Made by a program: the position numbers and the translations under genes | Part shown: in pieces, positions 50,483-60,921 of the stretch | Layout of the letters: each line of letters begins with the position of its first letter | How positions within the stretch are numbered: position 1 is the first letter of the stretch | Assembly (NCBI GenBank): GCA_947575235.1 | Contig: CANPMT010000003.1 | Span: 25,079 to 89,078, forward strand | DNA length: 64,000 nt | Origin: an uncultured Porphyromonadaceae bacterium | Lineage (GTDB): Bacteria; Bacteroidota; Bacteroidia; Bacteroidales; Muribaculaceae | Direction: 5' to 3' | The notes under the pieces: generated by a model | What the model was told of the DNA's origin: nothing | What the model saw: the letters and a program-made list of their open reading frames with translations, nothing else | Databases searched by the model: none

Positions 50483-51799
50483 ATGGATAATGAGACAATA
50501 TTGCAGTTGCTCGAATGGCTCGACGCCTCGACCTGCAACTTTCTTGCCGTGAAAACAATCACTTCCGAACTGGATAAGGCCGGATTCGCCGCGCTCAATC
50601 CCTCGGAGGGATGGGATATAAAACCGGGTGGGAAATATTATGTGGTGAAGAACGGCAGCGCCGTGTTCGCTTTCGTGGCCGGCACGGCATCCCCCGCCGA
50701 GGCCGGGTTCCGTCTGGTGGCCGCCCACAGCGACAGCCCCTGCTTCAAGATAAAGCCGAATGCCGAGATTCTCGGCGACGGGGGAGTGGTGGCTCTCAAT
50801 GTCGAGAAATATGGGGGCGGTATTCTCTACACATGGTTTGACCGGCCGCTCTCGATTTCAGGACGTGTGATGGTGGATTCAGGCGATCCCTTGAATCCCG
50901 AAACAAGACTCTTCGACCTGCGCCGCCCCGTGGCCACCATACCGCACCTCGCCATACATTTCAACCGAAGTGTCAACGAAGGGAATCCGCTCAGCGTGCA
51001 GAAAGATATGAAGCCGGTGATCGGCTACTTCTCGCGCGAGGAGGTGATGGACACTGCCAAGAAAGGTGGTTTCGTGAAGGTGATGATTGCTGAATCGCTC
51101 GGTATAGAGCCCACCGATATCATCGACTACGAGGCCAATCTCTATCCCTTCGAGAAAGCCGGGGTGTGCGGTGTCAACGATGAATATATGCAATCGGCGC
51201 GTATCGACGACCTCTCCATGGCCTTCGCCGGACTACGCGCCATGCTCGACACCTGCGACAAGCCTTGTGCCGCCACAAGGGTGCTCGCCGTGTTTGACAA
51301 TGAGGAGACCGGTTCAGGCACCAAGCAAGGCGCCGCCTCACCGGTGCTGCGCAATATGCTCGACCGTATTGTCACCCTCTACGGCGGCGAGGCCGACGCT
51401 TTCTACCGTAGCATAGCCCGGTCGTTCATGATCTCGGCCGACGACGCCCACGCATGGCATCCCAACTACGGCGAGAAATATGATCCCACCAACCATCCCG
51501 TCATCGGAGGTGGACCCGTGGTGAAAATCAACTCCAACTGCAAATATATGACCGATGCCGAAAGTTCGGCCATATTCCGCAATATCTGCCGCGTGGCAGA
51601 TGTGCAGTGCCAGTATTTCGTCAACCATTCAGACGTGGCAGGAGGTTCCACCTTAGGGAACATACTCACCTCACAGATCGACATAAAAGGTGTCGACATG
51701 GGTAACGCGATATGGGCGATGCATTCCGCCAGGGAGACAGCCGGGACATCCGACCATGTGGAGACCGTGAAAGTCTTCACCACCTTCTTCACCCTCTGA
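50483..51799 (+). CDS. M18-family aminopeptidase
   Basis: A 438-residue dinuclear zinc aminopeptidase (aspartyl aminopeptidase family). Metal and catalytic regions: VAAHSDSPCFKIKP (first His, Asp), SARIDDLSMAFAGL (bridging Asp), FDNEETGSGTKQGA (catalytic Glu and metal Glu), ISADDAHAWHPNYGEKYDPTNHP, and the last His in WAMHSARETAG. It is cytoplasmic, with no signal, and is the last gene of the yicC operon, 17 nt after DUF5063. Confidence 0.94.
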   Translation: MDNETILQLLEWLDASTCNFLAVKTITSELDKAGFAALNPSEGWDIKPGGKYYVVKNGSAVFAFVAGTASPAEAGFRLVAAHSDSPCFKIKPNAEILGDGGVVALNVEKYGGGILYTWFDRPLSISGRVMVDSGDPLNPETRLFDLRRPVATIPHLAIHFNRSVNEGNPLSVQKDMKPVIGYFSREEVMDTAKKGGFVKVMIAESLGIEPTDIIDYEANLYPFEKAGVCGVNDEYMQSARIDDLSMAFAGLRAMLDTCDKPCAATRVLAVFDNEETGSGTKQGAASPVLRNMLDRIVTLYGGEADAFYRSIARSFMISADDAHAWHPNYGEKYDPTNHPVIGGGPVVKINSNCKYMTDAESSAIFRNICRVADVQCQYFVNHSDVAGGSTLGNILTSQIDIKGVDMGNAIWAMHSARETAGTSDHVETVKVFTTFFTL

Positions 51800-51832
51800 A
51801 AAGGGCAGAAATTGCGTAGAATCGCCTTAAAA

Positions 51833-51864
51833 TTTGCTGAAAAAAATAAAATTTAATATCTTTG
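51833..51864 (+). promoter_or_regulatory. Promoter for tig
   Basis: TTTG (51833-51836) precedes TATCTTTG (51857-51864) with 20 nt between, a perfect consensus. Confidence 0.8.
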
Positions 51865-51956
51865 CAGCCGGAATTGCCGTAAACGGCCCTGCCACAACCA
51901 CAGGAACCGGCGGCCTACACTGGTAAAATACATAAAATTATACAGATACAGTCAAA

Positions 51957-53318
51957 ATGAACGTAAATTACGACAAACTCGGTAACGTAAACGGTGAGAT
52001 TACCGTGACAATCGAGGAGAAAGACTACGCCGACAAAGTACAGAAACAGCTCAAGCAGATTGGCAAGACCCACTCTGAGCCCGGTTTCCGTCCGGGTCAC
52101 GTACCCGCCGGCCTCATCGCCAAGAAATATGGCACAGCTGTGAAATATGACGTCATCAACAAAGAGGTGGCCGACGCTGTGTTCAACTATATCAAAGAGA
52201 ACAAACTTCAGGTTCTTGGCCAGCCCATCCCCGAGGCTGACAACCACATCGATATCGACAAGACTGAATTCACTTTCAAATTCAAGGTGGGCCTCGCTCC
52301 CGAGTTTGACAACCACGTCAACAAAGACCTCCATGTTCCTTTCTACAACATCCAGGTTACTGACGAGATGGTAAACGAACAGGTTGAGGGTCTCCGCAAG
52401 CGCTTCGGCCGTCAGGTGCCGGGTGAGGAGACTGAGCCCAACTGCGTGATCAAGGGTGAGATTGCCGAGCTCAACGAGGATGGCTCTGTAAAAGAGGGTG
52501 GCATCGTGGTTGAGAATGGAATCATCGCTCCTATCCACTTCAAGAACGACGACCAGAAGAAGCTCTTCGAGGCAAAGAAAGTTGGCGACAGCATCGTGTT
52601 CAACCCTGCCGTGGCTTGCGACAACAGCGAGATCGAGCTCTCTTCAATGCTCAATATCGACAAAGAGCAGGTTGAGGAGCACAAGGGTGACTTCCGTTTC
52701 ACAATCAAGGAGATCATCGTGCTCAAACCCGCTGACTTCGACCAGGAATTCTTCGACAACTCCGTAGGCAAGGATAAAGCCCACAACGAGGAGGAGTTCC
52801 GCGCGGCCATCAAGGAGCTCATCGGCATCAACTTCGAGAACGACGCGAACTACCGCTTCTCAATCGACGCCAAAGAGGCTGTCGAGAATGCAGTAGGCCA
52901 GCTTGAGTATCCCGAGGAGATTCTCAAGGATTTCCTCATGCGCCAGAACGAGAAACTCACCAAGGAGAATATCGACGAGGAGTTTGAGAAGATGCGCGGC
53001 ACACTCACCTGGGATCTTATCCGCGACAACATCGCAGCCAAGTTTGAGGTGAAGGTGACTGAGGAGGATATCCTCGACGAGGCACGTGGCGCCGTGGCAC
53101 GCCAGCTGATGCAGTATGGCCCCAACGCACTCGCCGAGCAGATGATCGAGAAGTACGCAGCCGAGGTTGTGAAAGATGACAAGAACCGCGAGATGCTCTT
53201 CAACAACGCCCTTACACGCAAGGTGTTCGAGACCATCAAGGAGAACGTGACCCTCGACAACAAGGACGTTACCGTAGAGGAATTCCGCCAGCTCTTCGCT
53301 CCCAAGGCCGAGGCCTGA
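51957..53318 (+). CDS. tig: Trigger factor chaperone
   Basis: A 453-residue ribosome-associated chaperone. The N-terminal ribosome-binding domain includes the signature-like GFRPGHVPAGLIAKKYG (about 44-60; E. coli has GFRxGKVP). The middle region (about 150-240) corresponds to the FKBP-like domain in poorly conserved form, as is usual in Bacteroidetes. The rest is helical and highly charged. It is followed by a strong terminator and then clpP, the classical tig-clpP-clpX order. Confidence 0.94.
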   Translation: MNVNYDKLGNVNGEITVTIEEKDYADKVQKQLKQIGKTHSEPGFRPGHVPAGLIAKKYGTAVKYDVINKEVADAVFNYIKENKLQVLGQPIPEADNHIDIDKTEFTFKFKVGLAPEFDNHVNKDLHVPFYNIQVTDEMVNEQVEGLRKRFGRQVPGEETEPNCVIKGEIAELNEDGSVKEGGIVVENGIIAPIHFKNDDQKKLFEAKKVGDSIVFNPAVACDNSEIELSSMLNIDKEQVEEHKGDFRFTIKEIIVLKPADFDQEFFDNSVGKDKAHNEEEFRAAIKELIGINFENDANYRFSIDAKEAVENAVGQLEYPEEILKDFLMRQNEKLTKENIDEEFEKMRGTLTWDLIRDNIAAKFEVKVTEEDILDEARGAVARQLMQYGPNALAEQMIEKYAAEVVKDDKNREMLFNNALTRKVFETIKENVTLDNKDVTVEEFRQLFAPKAEA

Positions 53319-53344
53319 GCCGCAGCTGAGGTAAAGATATGACC

Positions 53345-53380
53345 CGACCCGGCTGAGCGTGCCACGCTCAAGCCGGGTCG
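53345..53380 (+). terminator. Terminator after tig
   Basis: The stem CGACCCGGCT / AGCCGGGTCG encloses a GAGCG/CGCTC inner stem and is followed by ATTCGCTTTTTT. Confidence 0.85.
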
Positions 53381-53477
53381 ATTCGCTTTTTTGGCACGCT
53401 TTTTGCTGAAATTCAATGCCGGGTCAAGATATTTTTACCCTCCCGGAGCGTTATAAACGTAAAGTACTATTATTATT

Positions 53478-54194
53478 ATGCAGAACGATTTTAGAAATTT
53501 CGCTGTCAACCATCTTGGAATCAACTCCAACACACTTGACAGCTATACCCGCTATATCGACAGAAACGCCACTAACGTGAGCCTCACTCCGTCGGCCGAT
53601 TACATGAATCCCTATATCCTTGAGGAGCGCCAGCTCAACGTCACCCAGATGGACGTTTTCTCGCGTCTGATGATGGACCGCATCATCTTCCTCGGCACAC
53701 AGGTGAGCGACACCAGCGCCAACATCATCCAGGCGCAGCTGCTCTATCTTGACTCGGTTGACCCCGAGAAGGATATCTCACTCTACATTAACTCACCCGG
53801 CGGTTCGGTATATGCCGGACTCGGAATCTACGACACAATGCAGTATGTATCGAGCGACGTATCGACCATCTGCACCGGCATGGCCGCCTCAATGGCCGCT
53901 GTGCTTCTCGTGGCCGGCCAGCATGGGAAACGCTTCGCGCTTCCACATTCGAGAGTGATGATTCACCAGCCGATGGGTGGCATCCAGGGTCAGGCCTCCG
54001 ATATCGAGATCACAGCCCGCGAGATTCTCAAACTCAAGGAGGAACTCTACCGTATCATCTCCGACCACTCGGGACAGCCCTTCGAGAAGGTCGAGGCCGA
54101 TTCCGACCGCGACTACTGGATGATAGCACGCGAGGCCAAGGAATACGGCATGATCGACAAGATTCTCATTAACCCTAAAAAGGAGGAGAAATAA
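53478..54194 (+). CDS. clpP: ATP-dependent Clp protease proteolytic subunit
   Basis: A 238-residue serine protease. The catalytic Ser is in [12 protein letters not shown], the His in [12 protein letters not shown], and the Asp follows in the DRDYWM region. [19 protein letters not shown] is also present. The N-terminus is about 40 residues longer than that of E. coli ClpP and may be processed, as is common in this order. clpX follows after 5 nt. Confidence 0.97.
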   Translation: MQNDFRNFAVNHLGINSNTLDSYTRYIDRNATNVSLTPSADYMNPYILEERQLNVTQMDVFSRLMMDRIIFLGTQVSDTSANIIQAQLLYLDSVDPEKDISLYINSPGGSVYAGLGIYDTMQYVSSDVSTICTGMAASMAAVLLVAGQHGKRFALPHSRVMIHQPMGGIQGQASDIEITAREILKLKEELYRIISDHSGQPFEKVEADSDRDYWMIAREAKEYGMIDKILINPKKEEK

Positions 54195-54199
54195 GAGAG

Positions 54200-55453
54200 A
54201 TGGCAGGTAAAAAGAACGGACTCGTATGTTCGATGTGCGGGGCACATGATTCCTCGGCCAATCCCGTCGTGACGGTGTTCGAGGGTCTTAACCTCTGCAC
54301 GGACTGCATCAAATTTATCGACGACGCACGCGACGCCCAGCTCAAGAAGGGTGCGCGTGCCGAGTCAAAGGGCACGGAGGGTGAGAACTCCATACCGAAA
54401 CCCCAGGAGATAAAGAAATTTCTGGATGAATATATCATCGGCCAGGAGGAGGCTAAGAAATACCTCTCTGTGGCAGTCTACAACCATTACAAGCGCATAG
54501 CCCAGGCTGCCGCTCCCGATGATGTGGATATCGAGAAATCGAATATCATCCTCGTGGGGCCTACAGGCACCGGCAAAACACTTCTCGCCAAGACCATAGC
54601 CCGTCTGCTCGACGTACCCTTCACCATAGTAGACGCCACGGTTCTCACCGAGGCAGGATATGTGGGCGAGGATATAGAGTCGCTGCTGACCCGTCTGCTC
54701 CAGGCCTGCGACTATGATGTGGAGCGTGCCGAGAAGGGTATAGTATTCATCGACGAAATCGACAAGATAGCCCGTAAGAGCGACAACCCGTCGATTACCC
54801 GTGACGTCAGCGGCGAGGGTGTTCAGCAGGGTCTGCTGAAACTTCTCGAAGGCTCGACCGTGCTCGTGCCGCCAAACGGGGGCCGCAAGCATCCCGAGCA
54901 GAAGATGATACCGGTCGACACCAAGAATATCCTCTTCATCTGCGGCGGAGCTTTTGACGGAATCGAGCGCAAGATAGCCTCGCGCCTCAACACCCACGTG
55001 GTAGGTTACGGCCACGACGAGTCAGGCCGCAAGAAACAGCGCGAGAACCTGATGCGTTATGTCATGCCGCAAGACCTCAAGTCGTTCGGTCTTATCCCCG
55101 AGATTATCGGCCGTCTGCCGGTGCTCACCAGTCTTGAGCCGCTCGACAAAGCCGCCCTGCGCCGCATTCTCACCGAGCCCAAGAATGCAATAACCCGCCA
55201 GTACAAGAAGCTTTTCCTTCTCGACGGTGTGGAGCTTGAGTTCAGCGACGATGCCCTCGACCTGATAGTGGACAAAGCCATAGAATATAAACTCGGAGCC
55301 CGCGGACTGCGTTCAATCGTGGAGACCATCATGGTTGACGCCATGTATGAGGTGCCCTCGCAGCCCGTCAAGACCTTCACGGTGGATGCCGCCTACGTGC
55401 AGCAGCAGCTTGAGAAGGCACATTTCGAGAAAACCCGCATATCCGAGAAATAA
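54200..55453 (+). CDS. clpX: ClpX unfoldase ATPase
   Basis: A 417-residue AAA+ unfoldase that feeds ClpP. The N-terminal zinc-binding domain has VCSMCGAHD and [14 protein letters not shown]. Walker A is [13 protein letters not shown], Walker B is [13 protein letters not shown], the pore loop is EAGYVGED and the box VII Arg is in [12 protein letters not shown]. Length and layout are standard. Confidence 0.97.
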   Translation: MAGKKNGLVCSMCGAHDSSANPVVTVFEGLNLCTDCIKFIDDARDAQLKKGARAESKGTEGENSIPKPQEIKKFLDEYIIGQEEAKKYLSVAVYNHYKRIAQAAAPDDVDIEKSNIILVGPTGTGKTLLAKTIARLLDVPFTIVDATVLTEAGYVGEDIESLLTRLLQACDYDVERAEKGIVFIDEIDKIARKSDNPSITRDVSGEGVQQGLLKLLEGSTVLVPPNGGRKHPEQKMIPVDTKNILFICGGAFDGIERKIASRLNTHVVGYGHDESGRKKQRENLMRYVMPQDLKSFGLIPEIIGRLPVLTSLEPLDKAALRRILTEPKNAITRQYKKLFLLDGVELEFSDDALDLIVDKAIEYKLGARGLRSIVETIMVDAMYEVPSQPVKTFTVDAAYVQQQLEKAHFEKTRISEK

Positions 55454-55477
55454 CCCCTCGGCAGAGAGATGCAAAAG

Positions 55478-55511
55478 AGGCGGCCACAGGAGATTAAACC
55501 CTGTGGCCGCC
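55478..55511 (+). terminator. Terminator after clpX
   Basis: A 13-bp perfect stem (AGGCGGCCACAGG / CCTGTGGCCGCCT) with an 8-nt loop, followed by a short T-containing run. Confidence 0.8.
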
Positions 55512-55619
55512 TTTGTTGGGAGTGGGGTGAAAGGGGTAATAGAGAGGGTGAGCGGAGAGGGGAAACGATCAGGATTTGAAAAAAATGATTCGTGATTATG
55601 ATATTTCAAGATTTTTTTT

Positions 55620-55627
55620 TAATTTTG
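55620..55627 (+). promoter_or_regulatory. Probable -7 box for recQ
   Basis: TAATTTTG about 90 nt before the recQ start; the -33 position reads TTATG rather than TTTG. Confidence 0.45.
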
Positions 55628-55717
55628 TAATAAACTCCGTTCTCCGGGTGTGTGCCGAAAGCCGGCACTCACTGAGAGAGGGGGGAATGTTTTCCATAAT
55701 CTTCGAACCTCACAACC

Positions 55718-57898
55718 ATGGCAGACATCAAAGCGATATACGGAGCCTTGAAACATAACTTCGGCTTCGACAACTTTAAAGGGAACCAGCTTGAGATAAT
55801 AAGCACACTTCTTGATGGAGAGGATGTGTTTGTGCTGATGCCCACAGGAGGGGGCAAATCCCTGTGCTATCAGCTTCCGGCGCTCATGTCGGAAGGAACG
55901 GCTATAGTGATTTCCCCGCTCATCGCCCTGATGAAGAATCAGGTCGATGCCATGCGTCATTACGGCGAGGATGACGGAATAGCCCATTTCCTCAACTCCT
56001 CGCTCAATAAGGCGATGGCCGACAAAGTGAAGAATGACGTGCTTTCGGGGCGCACCAAACTCCTGTATGTGGCTCCGGAATCATTCACGAAAGAGGAGAC
56101 GATGAATTTCATGCGTCTCGTCAACATCTCGTTCTATGCTGTGGACGAGGCGCACTGCATATCGGAATGGGGGCATGATTTCCGTCCGGAATACCGTCGC
56201 ATCCGCAACATCATCAACGAGGTGGGCACACGTCCGCTCATAGCGTTGACCGCCACCGCCACCCCCAAGGTGCAGCACGACATACAGAAGAACCTCGGCA
56301 TGCTTGATGCCAAGGTCTTCAAATCGAGCTTCAACCGCTCCAACCTCTACTATGAGGTGCGTCCCAAGACAAAGGATATCGACCGCTACATCATCCGTTT
56401 CATAAAAGGTAACGAGGGGAAGTCGGGCATAATCTACTGTCTGAGCCGCAAGAGGGTTGAGGAGCTGGCCGAGACACTGCGCCTCAACGACATACGTGTG
56501 TTACCCTATCATGCCGGGATGGATTCCGTGACCCGCTCCGACAATCAGGACGCCTTCCTTCATGAGAAGGTCGACGTGATAGTGGCCACGATAGCCTTCG
56601 GCATGGGTATCGACAAACCCGACGTCAGGTATGTGATACACTACGACATCCCCAAGAGTCTGGAGGGTTACTACCAGGAGACCGGTCGTGCCGGACGCGA
56701 CGGCGGGGAAGGGCGCTGCATAACGTATTATACAAATAAAGATCTTCAGAAACTCGACAAACTGATGCAGAGCAAGACGGCGACCGAACAGGAAATCGGA
56801 CGTCATCTGCTTGCGGAGACAGCAAGCTATGCCGAGTCTTCAGTTTGCCGACGAAAAATACTCTTACATTATTTCGGTGAGCAATATGAGGCAGACAACT
56901 GCGGCAATTGCGACAATTGTTTAAATCCTAAAAAACAAGTGGAAGCTAAAGAAGAACTTTGCGCCGTCATAGAGACGGTTATTGCACTGAAAGAGAAATT
57001 TAATCCCGATTATCTGGTGAACGTCATGATCGGCAGGGCCACCGACGAGGTGCGCTCCTACCATCACAATGAAATTGATGAGTTCGGTTGCCTGACCGGC
57101 GCTGACGAGAAGATGCTCTCATCCGTGATACGTCAGGGCGCCATAGCCGGTTATCTTGAGAAAGATGTTGAGAATTACGGGATTATTCATGTCACACCCA
57201 AGGGGAAGAAATACTTGAAGAAGCCAACTTCTTTCAAGATTGTCGAAGACAATGACTTCGCCGATATGGAGGTGGAGCCCCAGATAAAGGGTGGCGCCTC
57301 ATGTGCGGCCGACCCGATGCTCTACAATATGCTGAAGGACCTCCGCAAGAAGATGGCAAAGAAACTCGACCTCCCCCCGTATGTGATTTTCCAGGATCCG
57401 AGTCTTGAGGCCATGGCCACGACTTATCCCATCACAGTGGATGAACTGGCCAACATACCGGGCGTGGGAGCCGGAAAGGCCAAACGTTACGGCGAGGAGT
57501 TTGTGAAACTCATCAAACTTCATGTGGATGAGAATGAGATCGAGCGTCCCGAGGATATCCGCGTGCGCTCCGTAGCCAACAAGAGCAAGCTCAAGATTTC
57601 AATCATACACAGCATCGACCGCAAGATCGACCTCGAGGAGCTGGCCGAGAGCAAAGGTCTGGAATTCGGCGAGCTCATCGACGAACTTGAGGCTATAGTG
57701 GACGCCGGCACCAAGATCAACATCGATTACTTCCTCCAGGAGATAATGGACGAGGACCACGAGCTCGACATCATCGACTTCTTCAAAGAGAGCCAGGAGG
57801 ATGACCTTGAGGCCGCCATTCAGGAACTCGGAGATGAATTCACCGAGGAGGAGATACGTCTTGTGAGGGTGAAATTCCTCTCGGAGATGGGTAATTGA
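55718..57898 (+). CDS. recQ: RecQ DNA helicase
   Basis: A 726-residue 3'-5' helicase. Walker A is MPTGGGKSLCYQLPAL, motif II is AVDEAHCISEWGHDFRPEYRRI, and motif VI is YYQETGRAGRDGG. The RecQ C-terminal zinc Cys cluster is NCGNCDNCLNPKK. An HRDC domain lies near 520-610 (LRKKMAKKLDLPPYVIFQD...ANIPGVGAGKAKRYG). About 110 acidic residues with a helix-turn-helix-like stretch follow (SKLKISIIHSIDRKIDLEELAESKGLEF). The length is typical of Bacteroidetes RecQ. It is downstream of clpX and starts a run of envelope-folding genes. Confidence 0.96.
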   Translation: MADIKAIYGALKHNFGFDNFKGNQLEIISTLLDGEDVFVLMPTGGGKSLCYQLPALMSEGTAIVISPLIALMKNQVDAMRHYGEDDGIAHFLNSSLNKAMADKVKNDVLSGRTKLLYVAPESFTKEETMNFMRLVNISFYAVDEAHCISEWGHDFRPEYRRIRNIINEVGTRPLIALTATATPKVQHDIQKNLGMLDAKVFKSSFNRSNLYYEVRPKTKDIDRYIIRFIKGNEGKSGIIYCLSRKRVEELAETLRLNDIRVLPYHAGMDSVTRSDNQDAFLHEKVDVIVATIAFGMGIDKPDVRYVIHYDIPKSLEGYYQETGRAGRDGGEGRCITYYTNKDLQKLDKLMQSKTATEQEIGRHLLAETASYAESSVCRRKILLHYFGEQYEADNCGNCDNCLNPKKQVEAKEELCAVIETVIALKEKFNPDYLVNVMIGRATDEVRSYHHNEIDEFGCLTGADEKMLSSVIRQGAIAGYLEKDVENYGIIHVTPKGKKYLKKPTSFKIVEDNDFADMEVEPQIKGGASCAADPMLYNMLKDLRKKMAKKLDLPPYVIFQDPSLEAMATTYPITVDELANIPGVGAGKAKRYGEEFVKLIKLHVDENEIERPEDIRVRSVANKSKLKISIIHSIDRKIDLEELAESKGLEFGELIDELEAIVDAGTKINIDYFLQEIMDEDHELDIIDFFKESQEDDLEAAIQELGDEFTEEEIRLVRVKFLSEMGN

Positions 57899-57981
57899 CC
57901 CACTCTTGACAAGGCGCGATATAATTTTATCCGATTCCTGACGTTAATGGATATATAACGATAACAAACTTCTCATAGCAG

Positions 57982-59916
57982 ATGAAGAACAAGATCCTTC
58001 TTGGAGCGGGACTTTCAGCCTGTGCGTTGGCCTGGGCGGCAAAAGACCCTGTCATACTGACGGTAAACGGAATAGACGTTCCCAAATCAGAATTTGAATA
58101 CCTGTATCACAAGAACAGCCAGCAGCAGCTTTCTCCGCAGCCATTGAAGGAGTATGTGGAGATGTTCAAGATATACAAGATGAAGGTGGCCGACGCAAAG
58201 GCCGCCGGCATCGACACGACTGCCGGATTCATCAAAGAGATGGCGCAGTACCGCAAGGAACTGGCCTCACCCTATATGAACGATTCCACGTTCTTCACCA
58301 AGCTTGTAGAGGAGGCTGTGGAGCGTGGAAAGGAGGAGGTCGAGACAAGCCACATCATGATGATGAAGACACGCTCCGGAGCCGAGAACCGCAAGCTGCG
58401 CCAGCGTCTTGACAGCATACGCACCGAGATTCTCAACGGTGCCGACTTCGGCGAGATGGCCATGCGATATTCGCAAGACCGTTCAGCGGCCACCAATAAA
58501 GGTAATCTTGGCTGGCTTGTGGCCAACCGTTATCCGTATGCCTTCGAGATGGCAGCGTATGCCACTCCCGAGGGGACAGTGTCGGAGATTGTGGAGTCGC
58601 CCGCCGGCTATCATATCATAAAGACCGGTAAGCGCCGTCCCGCACAGGGTAAGGTGCAGGCTTCGCACATCATGAAGATGGCACGCAAGGGTGCCACTCC
58701 CGAGGAGATGGCCCGTGCCAAGGAGCAGATCGACAGTATCTATGCCATCGTGAAGGCCGACCCCTCGAAGTTTGCCGAGATCGCCAAGGCAGATTCAGAC
58801 GACAAGGGCAGCGCCGTGAACGGCGGGCAGCTTCCGTGGTTCGGGCCCGGCGAGATGGTGCCTGAATTCGAGGCAGCTGCCTTCGCCCTGGAGGATGGCC
58901 AGGTGTCGGAGCCGGTGCAGAGCATGGATGGCTGGCATATAATCCTCAAGACCGGAAAGCGCGGAGCGCCCGGATTCGAGGAGGTGAAGGCCGACCTTCA
59001 GCGCAGGGTTGCCTCTCCGCAGGATGGCCGCATGCCCCTTATCCGCAAGGACCAGAGCGCGCGTCTTGCTGCAAAACATAAGGCCCGCATGGAGAATGCC
59101 GCCTTGGAGGGGATGAAGAGATACGTGCGTGAGCATAACGGTCTTGACTCGACTTTTGTGGCCGCATACTCTGTGGCACCCCTCGCCAACACCACCATAG
59201 CGGTGATCGACGGCAAGAAACTCCCCGCCTCAAAATATGTGACAATGCTCGGAAAAACCTCGATAGCCGATGCTGAGGATGCAGTGGATGCAATCGAGAA
59301 CTCGACCGATGTGTGGTTTTACAACCAGCTCACAGAGGCTGAGGAGGACTGGCTCTACGCCAATAATGCCGACTACCGCAATCTTCTCAACGAATACCGC
59401 GACGGCAGCCTTCTTTATGAGATAAGCGTGCAGAAGGTATGGGATAAGGCCGCAAAAGATAAGGAGGGTCTTGAAAAATATTTCAACGACCATCGTTCGG
59501 AATATGCCTGGACCTCGCCCCGTGTGAAGGGTATCCTGGTGCAGGCCGCCAATGATTCAGTGGCAGGTGTGGTGAAGAGCCGCATGGACGCTCTTCCCGC
59601 CGACTCCGTAATGCCCCAGATCCGCAAGGAATTCAAAGGTAAGGTGCAGTTGGAGAGAGTATTGGTGGAGAAAGGTGCCAATCCGATGGTCGACAATCTG
59701 ATGTTTGACGGTCCGGCCGTAAAACCCAACTCACCGGCTTTCACCACCTATTTTCTGTTTGAGCCCCGTGTGCTCACAGCCCCTGAGGAGGTGGGTGATG
59801 TCCGCGGCCAGGTTACGAGCGACTATCAGAATGAACTTGAGGCCGGCTGGATTCAGGAGATGAAATCCAGATATCCGGTGAAGGTAAATGAGAAAGAACT
59901 TAAAAAAGTGAAATAA
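57982..59916 (+). CDS. Periplasmic parvulin-type peptidyl-prolyl isomerase (two PpiC domains)
   Basis: A 644-residue exported folding factor. The signal peptide is MKNKILLGAGLSACALAWAA. A SurA/PrsA-like N-domain is followed by two parvulin domains: about 118-215 (ETSHIMMMKTRSGAEN...NKGNLGWLVANRYPYAFE...SPAGYHIIKTG) and about 225-325 (QASHIMKMARKGAT...NGGQLPWFGPGEMVPEFE...SMDGWHIILKTG). The C-terminal half is unrecognised and probably carries client binding. It is the first of three consecutive PPIase-type genes before an OstA-like gene, pointing to outer-membrane protein assembly. Confidence 0.92.
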   Translation: MKNKILLGAGLSACALAWAAKDPVILTVNGIDVPKSEFEYLYHKNSQQQLSPQPLKEYVEMFKIYKMKVADAKAAGIDTTAGFIKEMAQYRKELASPYMNDSTFFTKLVEEAVERGKEEVETSHIMMMKTRSGAENRKLRQRLDSIRTEILNGADFGEMAMRYSQDRSAATNKGNLGWLVANRYPYAFEMAAYATPEGTVSEIVESPAGYHIIKTGKRRPAQGKVQASHIMKMARKGATPEEMARAKEQIDSIYAIVKADPSKFAEIAKADSDDKGSAVNGGQLPWFGPGEMVPEFEAAAFALEDGQVSEPVQSMDGWHIILKTGKRGAPGFEEVKADLQRRVASPQDGRMPLIRKDQSARLAAKHKARMENAALEGMKRYVREHNGLDSTFVAAYSVAPLANTTIAVIDGKKLPASKYVTMLGKTSIADAEDAVDAIENSTDVWFYNQLTEAEEDWLYANNADYRNLLNEYRDGSLLYEISVQKVWDKAAKDKEGLEKYFNDHRSEYAWTSPRVKGILVQAANDSVAGVVKSRMDALPADSVMPQIRKEFKGKVQLERVLVEKGANPMVDNLMFDGPAVKPNSPAFTTYFLFEPRVLTAPEEVGDVRGQVTSDYQNELEAGWIQEMKSRYPVKVNEKELKKVK

Positions 59917-59925
59917 TTTCAGCGA

Positions 59926-60921
59926 ATGAAGCTCCCTCTTCACCTGAAAGAGACAATAGAGCGCGGTGACAGGCATAAAATCCGGTCATCGCGCTTCCCC
60001 ACGCCTATGAAGGTGATGGCTCTGGCAGCCTTCACGCTTCTCGCGGCCGGTTGCCACAAGGCTCCGCCACCCGACGACAGAGATATACTCATAAGTGTGG
60101 GCGACTCTGTGCTGACCCTCAGCGACGTGGTGTCGAGGATACCGGTGGGGCTTGAGAGCGCCGACAGCGCCGCACTCTTCCATAAGATTGTCGACAAATG
60201 GGTGGAGGGGATGGTGTTGTCGCAACTCGCAGAGGAGAAACTTCCGCAGCTTCCCGAGATAGAACGGAAAGTGGCCGACTACCGCAACCGGCTCATAACC
60301 ACAGAATATCTGAAGAGGATGCGCGAGGGGAAGGAGGTGAAGGTGAGTCCCGACAGCATACGCTCCTTCTACGAGGCGCACCGGAGTGAATTTGTGGCGG
60401 AGACCCCCCTGGTGAAGGGGATCTACATAAAGGTTCCGGCCAATTCCACCGGACTCGACGATATCCGGAGATGTGTGTTCACTGCCGATGACGCCAGCAT
60501 CGACGAACTTGAACGCAACTGGATAGGAGAGGCCCTCCAGTATGAGTTTTTCGTCAACACATGGATCGACTGGGAGACGATAGCCGACCAGATACCCTAC
60601 CGGTTTTACGATCCGGATGCTTTCCTGAACGCCAATAATAATTTCGAGACCACCGGCAACGGGTCGGTATATCTGCTGCCCGTGTCGGAATTTCTCCCCA
60701 CCGGCAGCGAACAGCCCTACGACTTCGCGGCTCCGCGCATAGGCTCCATGATGGAGCAGGCCAAGATGGCCTCATATGAGGAATCGCTTGTGAAGTCGCT
60801 CATAAAGGAGGCCATCGGCGACCATCGGCTTGTGGCTGTAGGATACGACCCGGTTACCCACCGGATGATGGAACAGAAGAATGATAAAAAGAAATTGAAC
60901 CAGAAAGATGAAAAAGAGTAA
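59926..60921 (+). CDS. SurA-related lipoprotein without a visible parvulin domain
   Basis: A 331-residue protein. Met28 (60007) would begin a standard lipoprotein signal, MKVMALAAFTLLAAGC; the upstream start fits the 9-nt operon spacing better but leaves a long charged leader. Residues 45-150 resemble the SurA-like chaperone N-domain (SVGDSVLTLSDVVSRIPVGL, LPEIERKVADYRNRLITTEYLKRMREG then FYEAHRSEF). No complete PpiC signature is found in the C-terminal half. It may be a chaperone-only partner of its neighbours. It overlaps the next gene by 14 nt. Confidence 0.7.
   Translation: MKLPLHLKETIERGDRHKIRSSRFPTPMKVMALAAFTLLAAGCHKAPPPDDRDILISVGDSVLTLSDVVSRIPVGLESADSAALFHKIVDKWVEGMVLSQLAEEKLPQLPEIERKVADYRNRLITTEYLKRMREGKEVKVSPDSIRSFYEAHRSEFVAETPLVKGIYIKVPANSTGLDDIRRCVFTADDASIDELERNWIGEALQYEFFVNTWIDWETIADQIPYRFYDPDAFLNANNNFETTGNGSVYLLPVSEFLPTGSEQPYDFAAPRIGSMMEQAKMASYEESLVKSLIKEAIGDHRLVAVGYDPVTHRMMEQKNDKKKLNQKDEKE

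Noticed and set aside
54365-55015. 216-residue minus-strand ORF opposite clpX
   Set aside because: Shadow of the clpX AAA+ domain.
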